From CAVQJU01 sp963729215 (lineage in GTDB: Bacteria > Acidobacteriota > Vicinamibacteria > Vicinamibacterales > CAVVIG01), in assembly GCA_963729215.1 (NCBI GenBank), contig CAVSND010000002.1, positions 1 to 59,894 on the forward strand: a DNA stretch of 59,894 nt. Direction: 5' to 3'. Shown in pieces: positions 45,455-53,976 of this stretch. How positions within the stretch are numbered: position 1 is the first letter of the stretch; every line of letters starts with the position of its first letter. Below the pieces are notes generated by a model. That model had not been told where the DNA came from and ran no database searches. It saw only the letters and a list, made by a program, of their open reading frames with translations. A program made the translations under genes and the position numbers.

Positions 45455-46488
45455 AACATCCGCCGCGTCTCGTCCAGCACGCGCGGAACGTCGATCCCGT
45501 CCATGCATCCGTGATCGAGCGGGCATTCGCGGAGCATGCAGGGCCGGCACCAGATGGGGTGCGTCAAAACAGCGACGCGACTCGTGGCTCGTGGCTCGGA
45601 GCTCGGGGCTCGGGGCTCAGGGCTCGTGGGTCGGGGCTCGCGGGTCGTGGCTCGTGGAGCGGTCAGGCGTTCGTCGGTCGGACCGAACACCGCCGTCACG
45701 CTCACGCCAAGCGCGGCGCCGAGGTGTAACGCGCCGGAATCGTTCGCCACGAGCGCCCGGCAACTCGCGAGCACGCCTGCGAGGGTTGGCACGTCGGTCT
45801 GCCCGACGAGGTCGAGCAGGCGTGTGCGGCCCCCGATGGCCCGCGACACCTCGTCCGCCGTTCCGCGGTCGGCGGCAGCGCCGACAATGACGCAGGCGAC
45901 GCCCTCGTCTGCGAGCCCGGCGGCCAGATCCGCAAACGCCGATGACGGCCAGCGCTTCGCCGACCCGTAGGCCGCACCGGGCGCGAGAGCAACGATCGGG
46001 GTACGCCCGTCCCATCCCGCGTGTCGAAGAACGTTGGCGCCAGCTTCACGCAACGCCGGCGGGAGGTCGAGACGCGGTGCGTCAGGACCGGTTGGAAAAC
46101 CCAATGCGCGAACGAGGTGCTGGTAGTAGTCGATCTGGTGCAGGCCGGGAGGAGGCCGCGGCACGCCCCGCGTGAGCAGCAGACCGCGCCAGTCGGTCGA
46201 GTATCCCCACCGCTCCGGCACGCCGGCGCGCCTCGCCATCAGCGCGGAACGAAACGAGTTCGGCAGCAGCAGCGCGGCGTCGCGGCCGGCCAGCAGCGAC
46301 GGCCCGGCGTCGCTGAGCGCGACGACTTCGTCGACACCCGGGACGAGCGTGAAGAGAGGGGCAACCGAGGGCCGGGCGGCTACGGCAATCGACGCATCCG
46401 GCTGGCCCCGGCGCACGTCGGCGATGGCGGGCAGCGCCATCACCGCGTCGCCCAGCCAGTTGGGCGCGACGACCACGAAGCGTTTCAC
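45451..46488 (-). CDS. waaF: Glycosyltransferase family 9, heptosyltransferase II type, with repeat insert
   Basis: 345 residues from GTG 46488 (VKRFVVVAPNWLGDAVMALP). The start PNWLGDAVMALPAI and ALLLPNSFRSALMARRAGVP are typical of WaaF, and further GT9 marks are GWDGRTPIVALAPGAAYG, SAKRWPSSAFADLA, LVANDSGALHLGAALGVSVT and AVFGPTDERLTAP. Directly after this the frame passes in phase through a ~26-residue stretch rich in E-P-R-A (TTREPRPTSPEPRA and similar). It is coded by the GAGCCAC repeat, and the expected VAVLTHPIWCRPCMLRECPL with its Cys-rich end follows. It adds the second heptose to the core. The insert is probably a surface loop. Confidence 0.88.
   Translation of the reverse strand: MKRFVVVAPNWLGDAVMALPAIADVRRGQPDASIAVAARPSVAPLFTLVPGVDEVVALSDAGPSLLAGRDAALLLPNSFRSALMARRAGVPERWGYSTDWRGLLLTRGVPRPPPGLHQIDYYQHLVRALGFPTGPDAPRLDLPPALREAGANVLRHAGWDGRTPIVALAPGAAYGSAKRWPSSAFADLAAGLADEGVACVIVGAAADRGTADEVSRAIGGRTRLLDLVGQTDVPTLAGVLASCRALVANDSGALHLGAALGVSVTAVFGPTDERLTAPRATTREPRPTSPEPRAPSSEPRATSRVAVLTHPIWCRPCMLRECPLDHGCMDGIDVPRVLDETRRML
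45581..45660 (-). repeat. In-frame GAGCCAC-type repeat array inside waaF
   Basis: About 11 units of 7 bp (GGCTCGT, GGCTCGG and close variants on the plus strand) run for 80 bp. On the coding strand they read as E-P-R-A-T-S-type heptads without a stop. The same unit is non-coding at 18474, 24088 and 43673. Confidence 0.9.
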
Positions 46489-46506
46489 AGTGGTTTAATA
46501 GTATCA

Positions 46507-48159
46507 ATGAAGATCGCGCTCCTTCAGATCAATCCCACGGTGGGCGATCTCTCCGGCAACGCGCAGCTGATCGCGAAGGCCGCAGCGATCGCGGGACGCG
46601 GTGGCGCCGAGCTCGCGGTGACGCCCGAGCTGGCGCTCGCCGGGTACCTGCCGCGCGATCTCCTGCTGAGTCCCGCGTTCGTGAAACGCTGCTGGACCAC
46701 GCTGGCCGCGCTGGCCGCGCAACTCGCCGGTGGTCCCGCCGTGCTCGTCGGCTTGCCAGAGCCCAACCCATCGGATGAAGGACGTCCGTTGTTCAACACG
46801 GCGGCCCTCCTCCGCGATGGCCAGGTCGGCCCGTGCTTCCGCAAAGGGCTGCTCCCGACCTACGACGTCTTCGACGAGGACCGCTACTTCGAACCGTTTC
46901 GCGGACCGCAGGTGCTGACGCTCGGCGACCGCCGGCTTGGCATCAGCATCTGCGAGGATGTCTGGAACGATCGCGATTTCTGGAAGCGGCGCCGCTATCA
47001 CTACGATCCGGTTCAGGAGCTCGTCGCCGCCGGGGCCGACGTCATCGTCAACCTGTCGGCCTCGCCGTTCTCGATCGGCAAGCCTCACCTTCGCGACCAG
47101 ATGCTCGGCAGCATGGCCTCGAAACACGAGCGTCCGGTGTTCTACGTGAACCAGGTCGGCGGCAACGATGATCTGGTGTTCGACGGGCGCAGTTCGGCCT
47201 TCGACGCCGGCGGGACCCTGATCGCCCGCGGCCGCGCATTCGCCGAGGACGTCGTCATCGTCGATCTCGACCACTGCCCGCCGCTCGCGCCGGGCCCGGA
47301 TCGAGCCGCCGAAGCGGAGGTCTGGGACGCGCTCGTCCTGGGCACCCGGGACTACGTGAGGAAATGCGGTTTCTCGTCGGTCGTGCTAGGCCTGTCGGGT
47401 GGCGTGGATTCCGCGCTCACCGCCGCGATCGCCGCCGACGCCGTCGGGCCCGACCACGTCCTCGGCGTGCTGATGCCCTCGCCGTATTCGAGCAAGGGCA
47501 GCGTGGACGACTCGCTCGAACTGGCCCGCCGTCTCGGAATCGCCACGCTGACGCTGCCAATCGAGACCGCGATGACGGCCATGGACCAGACGCTCGCGGA
47601 CGCATTTCGAGGCGCGGCTCGCGACGTCACCGAGGAGAACATCCAGGCCCGGCTGCGCGGCAACCTGTTGATGGCGCTCTCGAACAAGAAGAGCGCGCTC
47701 CTGCTGACCACAGGAAACAAGTCCGAACTGGCCGTCGGTTACTGCACCCTCTACGGCGACATGTCCGGCGGGCTCGCCGTGATTGCGGACGTGCCGAAGA
47801 CCATGGTCTACCGGGTGGCGAAATGGCTGAATGCCACGCGGCAACCGGCGGCGATTCCCGAACCGATTCTCACGAAGGCGCCGTCGGCAGAGCTGCGCCC
47901 GAACCAGACCGATCAGGACTCGCTCCCGCCGTACGACGTGCTCGACGACATCCTGCAGCGCTACATCGAGCACCACGAACCGGCCGAGGCCATCATCGCC
48001 AAAGGATTCGAAGCGGCCACCGTCCGGCGCGTCCTCGGCCTGGTCGGCCGGGCGGAATTCAAGCGGAAGCAGGCCGCACCGGGCCTGAAAGTGACCGACC
48101 GCGCGTTTGGCACGGGCTGGCGCATGCCGATTGCGGCCAGGATCGAGACTGGAGAATAA
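46507..48159 (+). CDS. nadE: NAD+ synthase, glutamine-hydrolysing
   Basis: 550 residues from ATG 46507. The N-terminal glutaminase (CN-hydrolase) domain has KIALLQINPTVGDLSGNAQL, the catalytic Glu in AVTPELALAGYLPRDLL, Lys in CFRKGLLPTYDVFDEDRYFE and Cys in GISICEDVWND. The synthetase domain has the PP-loop VVLGLSGGVDSALTAAIAAD, VLMPSPYSSKGSVDDSLELA, TTGNKSELAVGYCTLYGDMS and LRPNQTDQDSLPPYDVLDDI. It amidates NaAD to NAD+. It diverges from waaF with only 18 bp between start codons, so the promoters must lie inside the two coding regions. Intact. Confidence 0.95.
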   Translation: MKIALLQINPTVGDLSGNAQLIAKAAAIAGRGGAELAVTPELALAGYLPRDLLLSPAFVKRCWTTLAALAAQLAGGPAVLVGLPEPNPSDEGRPLFNTAALLRDGQVGPCFRKGLLPTYDVFDEDRYFEPFRGPQVLTLGDRRLGISICEDVWNDRDFWKRRRYHYDPVQELVAAGADVIVNLSASPFSIGKPHLRDQMLGSMASKHERPVFYVNQVGGNDDLVFDGRSSAFDAGGTLIARGRAFAEDVVIVDLDHCPPLAPGPDRAAEAEVWDALVLGTRDYVRKCGFSSVVLGLSGGVDSALTAAIAADAVGPDHVLGVLMPSPYSSKGSVDDSLELARRLGIATLTLPIETAMTAMDQTLADAFRGAARDVTEENIQARLRGNLLMALSNKKSALLLTTGNKSELAVGYCTLYGDMSGGLAVIADVPKTMVYRVAKWLNATRQPAAIPEPILTKAPSAELRPNQTDQDSLPPYDVLDDILQRYIEHHEPAEAIIAKGFEAATVRRVLGLVGRAEFKRKQAAPGLKVTDRAFGTGWRMPIAARIETGE

Positions 48160-48191
48160 TCCGGGTAGCCACGCTCGAGACAGAGGTGACC

Positions 48192-48602
48192 ATGACACGC
48201 ACACACGCGCGTTCCGGTGTTGTCGCTTTCTCCCTCGTCGTGCTTTCCGCGACCGCGCCGGCTCGCGCGCATCACTCGTTCGCGGCCGAGTTCGACGCCA
48301 ACGCCCCGATTACTGTCCGGGGCGTGATCACACAGGTCCGCCTCGAGAATCCGCATTCCTGGTTCTTCCTCGATGCCGCCGACGCCAGCGGGAAAGTCGA
48401 GAAATGGAGTTTCGAAGCGAGCACGCCCACCTCGCTGATCCGGAGCGGCGTGAAGCCCGGGTTCATCAAGGCCGGCGACGAGGTGACGATCAAGGGCTAT
48501 CACGCTCGCGACCCTTCGCAGAACGTCGGCGCCGGCCGCGAGCTCATCACTGCCGACGGCCGGTCGTTTGCGATTGGCCCGATGGTCGGTCCCGCACGCT
48601 GA
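48192..48602 (+). CDS. DUF6152 family secreted protein (second copy)
   Basis: 136 residues from ATG 48192. Signal peptide MTRTHARSGVVAFSLVVLSA with cleavage near ARA-HHSF. The mature start HHSFAAEFDANAPITVRGVI and RLENPHSWFFLDAADASGKV match the paralogue at 28891. Later parts are WSFEASTPTSLIRSGVKPGF and DEVTIKGYHARDPSQNVGAG. It is followed after 19 bp by the GKPDLSGVW protein on the same strand, so they are likely one operon. Confidence 0.88.
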   Translation: MTRTHARSGVVAFSLVVLSATAPARAHHSFAAEFDANAPITVRGVITQVRLENPHSWFFLDAADASGKVEKWSFEASTPTSLIRSGVKPGFIKAGDEVTIKGYHARDPSQNVGAGRELITADGRSFAIGPMVGPAR

Positions 48603-48621
48603 AGGAGAGGACGACGTCATC

Positions 48622-49437
48622 ATGAAACGCGCATGCCTCACGGCGCTCCTGACGATCGCGGCCATCGTCTCCGTCTCGTCGCCTGCCGGCGCGCAAGTCC
48701 CGCGCACACCGGACGGAAAACCTGATCTGTCTGGCGTGTGGTGGCCCGGCCGCGACGTCCCGATTGCGCCGTTGACTCCGCCGCCGGCGTCCGCCGCATC
48801 CCCGGCCACGCCGCCCGCGGGGCCGCCGCTCGCCTTGCCGCGCGTCCGGACGGCGCGTTTCCCCAACCTCTATCAGCCGTCCGCCATCGAGAAAGCCAAA
48901 ACACTCAGCGACAAGGACGACCCGGCCCTGCGCTGCGTGCCCGTCGCGTTCGGCACGCTCAACGTCAGCCTGTACGGGCTGGGGTTTGTCGGCCAGATTG
49001 TGCAGACGCCGACCTTGGTCGTGCTGCTGACCGAGACGTATCACAGCTTCAAGCTGATCCCGACCGATGGACGCAAGCACCGCGACGATGTCGCGCCGTC
49101 GTTCCGTGGAGATTCGGTCGGCCACTGGGAAGGCGACACGCTCGTGGTGGACACGACGAATTTCGCCGACACGAACTGGATGCACGCCGAAGGCGAAGTC
49201 TCATTCCACTCCGACGCCCTGCACATCGTCGAACGCTACCGTCGCGTGGACAAGAACACGCTCGAGGTGGACGCGACGATCGAAGACCCCAAGGTGCTGA
49301 CCGGGCCATGGAAAGTGCCGACGCAGACACTGCGGCTCGCGCCGTTCGACCAGATCATGGAGGTCGGTTGTACGGGTGTCGAGAGCGCGGCGCTGATGGA
49401 TGCCGCGGCAAAAGTGAACTACGGGAAGAAGAAGTAG
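48622..49437 (+). CDS. Secreted protein of unknown function (GKPDLSGVW family, second copy)
   Basis: 271 residues from ATG 48622. Signal peptide MKRACLTALLTIAAIVSVSS ending AGAQ. The mature protein has RTPDGKPDLSGVWWPGRD, FGTLNVSLYGLGFVGQIVQT, TLVVLLTETYHSFKLIPTDG, SVGHWEGDTLVVDTTNF, YRRVDKNTLEVDATIEDPKV and LTGPWKVPTQTLRLAPFDQI. The G-x-W-E-G-D-T-L-V-V-(D/E)-T-x-N core equals the paralogue at 28016. Its TAG stop lies in the first GTAGCG of REP-like element C. No function is known to me. Confidence 0.8.
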   Translation: MKRACLTALLTIAAIVSVSSPAGAQVPRTPDGKPDLSGVWWPGRDVPIAPLTPPPASAASPATPPAGPPLALPRVRTARFPNLYQPSAIEKAKTLSDKDDPALRCVPVAFGTLNVSLYGLGFVGQIVQTPTLVVLLTETYHSFKLIPTDGRKHRDDVAPSFRGDSVGHWEGDTLVVDTTNFADTNWMHAEGEVSFHSDALHIVERYRRVDKNTLEVDATIEDPKVLTGPWKVPTQTLRLAPFDQIMEVGCTGVESAALMDAAAKVNYGKKK

Positions 49438-49510
49438 CGTAGCGTCCGCCTTCAGGCGGACGTCCGGCTAAAGCCGGACGCTACGGCAGACTACTGAAGC
49501 CGGACGCTAC
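49434..49510. repeat. REP-like palindromic element C (double hairpin plus half copy)
   Basis: A doubled GTAGCGTAGCGTCCGCCTTC start is followed by GGCGGACGTCCGGCTAAAGC and CGGACGCTAC at 49439-49484. A second half copy (ACTGAAGCCGGACGCTAC) follows at 49493-49510. The left end contains the stop of the GKPDLSGVW gene and the right end contains the stop of the convergent lpxL gene. Confidence 0.92.
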
Positions 49511-50424
49511 GTCAGGCGATCCGCCTCTGCAGGCGGCGGTTCGTCTTCGTCCCTCCAGCGGCGATGCATCCAGAGCCACAAATCAGGGTGGCGGCGAACA
49601 TACATCTCGAGAACGTCGGTGCACCGCTGGGTGAATTCCCTGATGGCGATATCGGCGACATCCGGCGCCGCGTCGGCCGGCGGTTCAACCGGATGCTCGT
49701 AGATCAGGCGGTAGCGTCCTTTCCCGAGCGGCAGCGCGAACACCGGCACGACGGGCGAGCCGGTTCGCAGCGCGAGAGCGGCCACGGCTGACGCGGTCGC
49801 GGCCCGGCGCTCGAAGAACTCGACATACACGGCGTCCGGCCCGTGGATGTGCTGGTCGATCAGCACCGCCACGCCGTGTTCGTCCTGCAGCATCCGCATC
49901 ACACGGCGGATCGACCCCTGGCGATAGATGACTGTGTTGCCCGTGCACTGACGCACCTGACCGAGCAGGACGTCCATACGGGCGTTGTCGAGCGCACGCG
50001 CCAGGACGCCGATCGGCTCGAACAGCAGCGGGTGCGCGATGGCATGCAGTTCCCAGAAACCGAAGTGGCCCGTGATGAAGAGCACGCCCTTCTTCTGCCC
50101 ATAGGCGAGCCTCACGTGATCTTCGCCCTGCACCTCGACGCGGGCAAGCTTCTGCTCGCGCGTGAGGGTGCTGAACTTGAGCGTTTCGAGGGCCTGGGCG
50201 ACGAAATGCGCGAACGCCGAGCGGGCAATCGTCCGGCGCTCGACTGGGGAACGCAGAGGAAACGCCGCGGCCAGGTTGGCGTCGGCGATGCGGCGGCGTG
50301 AGCGGTCCACCGCGTACCATACGCGGCCGAGCGCGCGGCCGCAGGGAATGATGAGCGAAGCGGGCATCAGGGCGATCAATGCCACCAGAGCGCGCACGGC
50401 CACGTATTCGAGCCAGTGCCTCAC
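49507..50424 (-). CDS. Lysophospholipid/lipid A acyltransferase (LpxL/HtrB family)
   Basis: 305 residues from GTG 50424, which overlaps the lpxK stop as GTGA. An N-terminal membrane anchor (VAVRALVALIALMPASLIIP) is present. The catalytic H-x-x-x-x-E is in GVLFITGHFGFWELHAIAHP (H-F-G-F-W-E). The family segment for the acyl site is NTVIYRQGSIRRVMRMLQDE with VAVLIDQHIHGPDAVYVEFF, then GSPVVPVFALPLGKGRYRL. It adds secondary acyl chains to lipid A at the inner membrane. LpxL and LpxM are not distinguished. Its stop is supplied by element C. Confidence 0.88.
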   Translation of the reverse strand: MRHWLEYVAVRALVALIALMPASLIIPCGRALGRVWYAVDRSRRRIADANLAAAFPLRSPVERRTIARSAFAHFVAQALETLKFSTLTREQKLARVEVQGEDHVRLAYGQKKGVLFITGHFGFWELHAIAHPLLFEPIGVLARALDNARMDVLLGQVRQCTGNTVIYRQGSIRRVMRMLQDEHGVAVLIDQHIHGPDAVYVEFFERRAATASAVAALALRTGSPVVPVFALPLGKGRYRLIYEHPVEPPADAAPDVADIAIREFTQRCTDVLEMYVRRHPDLWLWMHRRWRDEDEPPPAEADRLT

Positions 50425-51440
50425 TGCGGTCGTCCGGCCAGCCCCAGCCGTTCGAACAGCCACGTCCGGAACGCATCGGCTGGCTCGATGGTCGCGGTGA
50501 GCGGCACTGCGGCGATGAGCAGGCCGCCGAGATCGCGGGCCGCAAACCGCACGCCGTCCTTCTCGGTCGTCAGGACAATCGCGGCCGCGGTGGATTTGGC
50601 GGCGGCGGCGATTTTCTCGATGTCACGCACGCTGAACTGATGATGATCGCGAAACGGCATGGTACCGACGACCTGCCATTCCGCGGCCGTCAGATCGGCA
50701 AAGAACCGATCCGGGCGCGCGATTCCTGCGGTGGCGAACACGCGCGAGTGTTTCGGCACCACCACGGTGTCCCCGTTCACCACCATCCGCGGCGGCCCGA
50801 GCAGACGCGTCGTGAGAAAGGCACGCGGGACCCCGAGCGCGCGTCCGACACGTTCGGCTGCGGGCAGATAGCCGGCGTCCACGATGGCGGCATCCGCATT
50901 CACCGCGACGGCGAGCGGTTCACGGAGATGGCCGGCAGGCACCGGCCGATCGCCGAGGTCGTCTTCGCTGGTCACGAGCAGATCGGCGTCGCGCGCCAGC
51001 TGAAAATGCTGGAATCCATCGTCGAGGATATGAACGGTCGCGCCGAGCTTGAGCTCAGCGAGCCGGCCCGAGAGATACCGATCGGCGCCAACGGCAACGA
51101 TGGCGCCGGGAACCGCGCGCGCGAGCATCAGCGGCTCGTCGCCGGCTGAGTCGACATTGGCGAGCGCGCGTGAGGCCGAGCCGTCCGAGACGATTGTCAC
51201 GCCGGCGGGTGAGAAGCGGCGTCCGTAACCGCGCGTCAGAATCGCCGGCCGCTCGCCGTTCGCGACAAGCAGGCTCGCGAGGTGCGCGACGATGGGCGTC
51301 TTACCAGCGCCTCCGATACGCAGGTTGCCCACGCTGATGACGGGCCGATCGAGCCGCCGTTTCCAGTCCGCGTGGCGCGCGTACCACCTTCGGCGCCAGG
51401 CCGCGGCCGCCCCGTAGGCAGTGCTGAGGGTCTGGACCAA
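50421..51440 (-). CDS. lpxK: Tetraacyldisaccharide 4'-kinase
   Basis: 339 residues; TTG 51440 directly follows the waaA stop and is the best start in sight. The P-loop is VISVGNLRIGGAGKTPIVAH. Other LpxK marks are AILTRGYGRRFSPAG, GDEPLMLARAVPGAIVAVGA, ATVHILDDGFQHFQLARDAD (D-D-G-F-Q-H), FATAGIARPDRFFADL and PFRDHHQFSVRDIE, then VLTTEKDGVRFA. It phosphorylates the 4' position of lipid A precursor at the inner membrane. The stop overlaps the acyltransferase start. Confidence 0.93.
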   Translation of the reverse strand: MVQTLSTAYGAAAAWRRRWYARHADWKRRLDRPVISVGNLRIGGAGKTPIVAHLASLLVANGERPAILTRGYGRRFSPAGVTIVSDGSASRALANVDSAGDEPLMLARAVPGAIVAVGADRYLSGRLAELKLGATVHILDDGFQHFQLARDADLLVTSEDDLGDRPVPAGHLREPLAVAVNADAAIVDAGYLPAAERVGRALGVPRAFLTTRLLGPPRMVVNGDTVVVPKHSRVFATAGIARPDRFFADLTAAEWQVVGTMPFRDHHQFSVRDIEKIAAAAKSTAAAIVLTTEKDGVRFAARDLGGLLIAAVPLTATIEPADAFRTWLFERLGLAGRPQ

Positions 51441-52799
51441 TCAGTGCACTCGCCGGAAGGGCCGCACCACGCCGCCCGCGCCCCCCGACCCGACGGGCGG
51501 GAGCAGTTCGCCGAGCACCGCGAGCGTCTTGCTCTTCGCCCCCCGGTTGGCCTCGACCAGCGCGCGCGCGGCCGCGCCGAGCCGCGCACGCTGCACGGGA
51601 TCGCGCACGAGCGCGAGGATGGTGTCGTCCAGCTCCTGGTCGGATCGCACCTGGACCGCGGCGCCGCTGGCGAGAAACGCGTCGGCGATTTCCTTGAAGT
51701 TCTGCATGTGCGGACCGAAGATCACCGGCTTGCCGAAAATCGCCGGCTCGAGAATGTTGTGGCCGCCGTGGTCGGCAAGACTCCCGCCGACGAACACCAC
51801 GGTGGCCACCTGATAAAGCTGCGCCAGCTCGCCAAGTGAATCAAGCACGACGACGTCCGCGCGCGGCTCCGCGTCGATGGGGAGCTCGGAGCGCCGCGCC
51901 GTGACGAAGCCCGCGTCGCGCGCGAGCCGTTCGGCCTCCCCGAACCGTTCGGGCTGACGAGGCGCGAGGATCAACAGGACGTGGGATTTCGTGTCCTTGA
52001 TCCGCTTGAACGCCTTGAGGACGGCGGCCTCCTCGCCGCGCATCGTGCTGCCGGCGACAATCACGATCCGGCTGCTCGAAATCCTGAAAAATCGCAGCAG
52101 CCGTTCGCGCGGCTTGCCGTGCAGCATGCCGGCGCCGGCCGGCGGCCGCGCCTCGAGCGAGTCGAACTTCAAGCTGCCCGTCATCGTGACGCGCGACGGG
52201 TCCGCACCCAGATCGATCAAGCGGCGCGCCGACTCCTCGCTCTGCATGCAGAACCGATCGATGTCGGCCAGCACGCGGCTGAAAAACGGGCGGATCAACC
52301 GGTAGCGCGGGTAGGAGCGCGAGGAAATGCGTCCGTTGATCACGGCGGTCTTCACGCCTCGCTTGCGGCATTCGTGGAGCAGGTTGGGCCAGATCTCCGT
52401 CTCCATCATGATGAAGAGGCGCGGCTTCACGAGGTTCAGCGTGCGCCGCACGATGAACGCCCAGTCGAACGGGAAGTAGAACACCGCATCCACGATGCGG
52501 CCCAGGCTCGCCTTGGCCACCTGCTGGCCGGGCATCGTGGTCGTCGAGAGAAAGAGCCGGAGGCGCGGATATCGCTCCTTCAGATCGGCGGCCAGCGCCC
52601 GCGCCGTCAGCGCTTCACCCACCGACACCGCGTGGATCCAGATGGACTCCTCGCCGTCGAAGTTGAACGAGATCGGGAGGTAGCCCAGCCGGTCGCGCAG
52701 GCTCCCGATGTATTTCTTGTAGCGAATCGCCTGATACACGAAGTACGGCGAGACGATGACAAAGACTAAGAACGTCAGGAGGCTGTAAACGAGGTACAT
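51441..52799 (-). CDS. waaA: 3-deoxy-D-manno-octulosonic acid transferase
   Basis: 452 residues from ATG 52799, close to the usual ~425. It begins with a membrane anchor (LVYSLLTFLVFVIVSPYFVY). GT30 marks are IWIHAVSVGEALTARALAAD (catalytic Glu in VGEA), STTTMPGQQVAKASLG, VFYFPFDWAFIVRRTLNLVK, MMETEIWPNLLHECRKRGV, FCMQSEESARRLIDLGA and FVGGSLADHGGHNILEPAIF. It transfers Kdo from CMP-Kdo to lipid IVA. The operon waaA-lpxK-lpxL follows. In-frame sequence upstream of 52799 carries no family signal. Confidence 0.94.
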   Translation of the reverse strand: MYLVYSLLTFLVFVIVSPYFVYQAIRYKKYIGSLRDRLGYLPISFNFDGEESIWIHAVSVGEALTARALAADLKERYPRLRLFLSTTTMPGQQVAKASLGRIVDAVFYFPFDWAFIVRRTLNLVKPRLFIMMETEIWPNLLHECRKRGVKTAVINGRISSRSYPRYRLIRPFFSRVLADIDRFCMQSEESARRLIDLGADPSRVTMTGSLKFDSLEARPPAGAGMLHGKPRERLLRFFRISSSRIVIVAGSTMRGEEAAVLKAFKRIKDTKSHVLLILAPRQPERFGEAERLARDAGFVTARRSELPIDAEPRADVVVLDSLGELAQLYQVATVVFVGGSLADHGGHNILEPAIFGKPVIFGPHMQNFKEIADAFLASGAAVQVRSDQELDDTILALVRDPVQRARLGAAARALVEANRGAKSKTLAVLGELLPPVGSGGAGGVVRPFRRVH

Positions 52800-52868
52800 A
52801 CCGCTTTGAAAGTACGGGAAGTGCCGCGCAGACTGGTGTTTAGCGACACGTGAGTATAGCGTTCGCGT

Positions 52869-52898
52869 TTGACCCTCCGCAAGCGCGTTCACTACACT
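52869..52898 (+). promoter_or_regulatory. Candidate sigma70-type promoter for gapA
   Basis: TTGACC at 52869-52874 and TACACT at 52893-52898 are separated by 18 bp (5/6 and 4/6 matches to consensus). They lie about 70 bp before the gapA start codon. The site is in the 169-bp space between the divergent waaA and gapA genes. Confidence 0.45.
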
Positions 52899-52968
52899 GT
52901 TACCTTTGTCTGATATGAGTCCGCGAGCCGCCTTTATCTGAGTTCTTTCGATCTGCTGGAGGGTATGG

Positions 52969-53976
52969 ATGTCCGTCAAAGTTGGCATCAACGGGTTCGG
53001 CCGCATCGGGCGCAATATCATGCGCGCCGCGCTCGCCGATAAGAACATCGACTTCGTCGCGGTCAACGACCTCACGAACGCCGCCACGCTTGCGCATCTG
53101 CTGAAGTACGACTCCGTGCTGGGCAACCTGCACGCGAAGGTCGAGGCCAGGAGCGATGCGATCTCGGTCGATGGCGACGAGTTCAAGGTCCTCTCCCTCC
53201 GCGACCCGGCGCAGTTGCCGTGGAAGGACCTCGGCGTCGACGTCGTGTTCGAATCCACCGGGCTGTTCACGAACCGGGACGGCGCCGCCAAGCACATCGC
53301 GGCGGGCGCCAAGAAGGTGGTGATCACCGCCCCGGCCAAGGGTCAGGACATCACGCTGGTCCTCGGCGTCAACGAAGAGACCTACGATCCCGGCAAGCAT
53401 CACATCATCTCGAACGCATCGTGCACAACGAACTGCCTGGCACCGCTCGCCAAGGTCATCCACCAGACGTTCGGCATCAAGAAGGGCTGGATGACGACCA
53501 TCCACTCCTACACGAACGACCAGCAGCTCCTCGACCTGCCGCACAAGGATCTCCGCCGGGCGCGCGCCGCGGCGCTGTCCATGATCCCGACGACGACGGG
53601 CGCGGCAGCTGCCGTCGGCGAAGTGCTGCCGGAGCTGAAGGGGAAGCTCGACGGCTTCGCCATGCGCGTGCCGACGCCCAATGTGTCGGTGGTCGATCTG
53701 GCGGCGATCCTGGAGAAGAAAGCCACAGCCGACGAAGTCAACGCGGCGCTGAAACGCGCGGCGGACGGCCCGATGAAAGGCATCCTCGAATACTCGACCG
53801 AGGAGCTCGTATCGGTCGACTTCAAGGGCAATCCCCACTCGTCGATCATCGACGCGGCGTACACGAAAGTGATGGACGGCGACTTCGTGAAGGTCCTGTC
53901 GTGGTACGACAACGAATGGGGCTATTCGAACCGGTGCGTCGACCTGCTTCGCCTGCTCGTGAAGAAAGGCCTGTGA
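52969..53976 (+). CDS. gapA: Glyceraldehyde-3-phosphate dehydrogenase, type I
   Basis: 335 residues; ATG 52969 has a GGAGGG site. NAD-binding motif VGINGFGRIGRNIMRAALAD with the NAD-selective Asp in FVAVNDLTNAATLAHLLKYD. The catalytic Cys is in IISNASCTTNCLAPLAKVIH and the His in KGWMTTIHSYTNDQQLLDLP. Further marks are RRARAAALSMIPTTTGAAAA, KLDGFAMRVPTPNVSVVDL and VKVLSWYDNEWGYSNRCVDL. It oxidises GAP to 1,3-bisphosphoglycerate in glycolysis. The stop overlaps the pgk start (GTGA). Intact. Confidence 0.97.
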   Translation: MSVKVGINGFGRIGRNIMRAALADKNIDFVAVNDLTNAATLAHLLKYDSVLGNLHAKVEARSDAISVDGDEFKVLSLRDPAQLPWKDLGVDVVFESTGLFTNRDGAAKHIAAGAKKVVITAPAKGQDITLVLGVNEETYDPGKHHIISNASCTTNCLAPLAKVIHQTFGIKKGWMTTIHSYTNDQQLLDLPHKDLRRARAAALSMIPTTTGAAAAVGEVLPELKGKLDGFAMRVPTPNVSVVDLAAILEKKATADEVNAALKRAADGPMKGILEYSTEELVSVDFKGNPHSSIIDAAYTKVMDGDFVKVLSWYDNEWGYSNRCVDLLRLLVKKGL

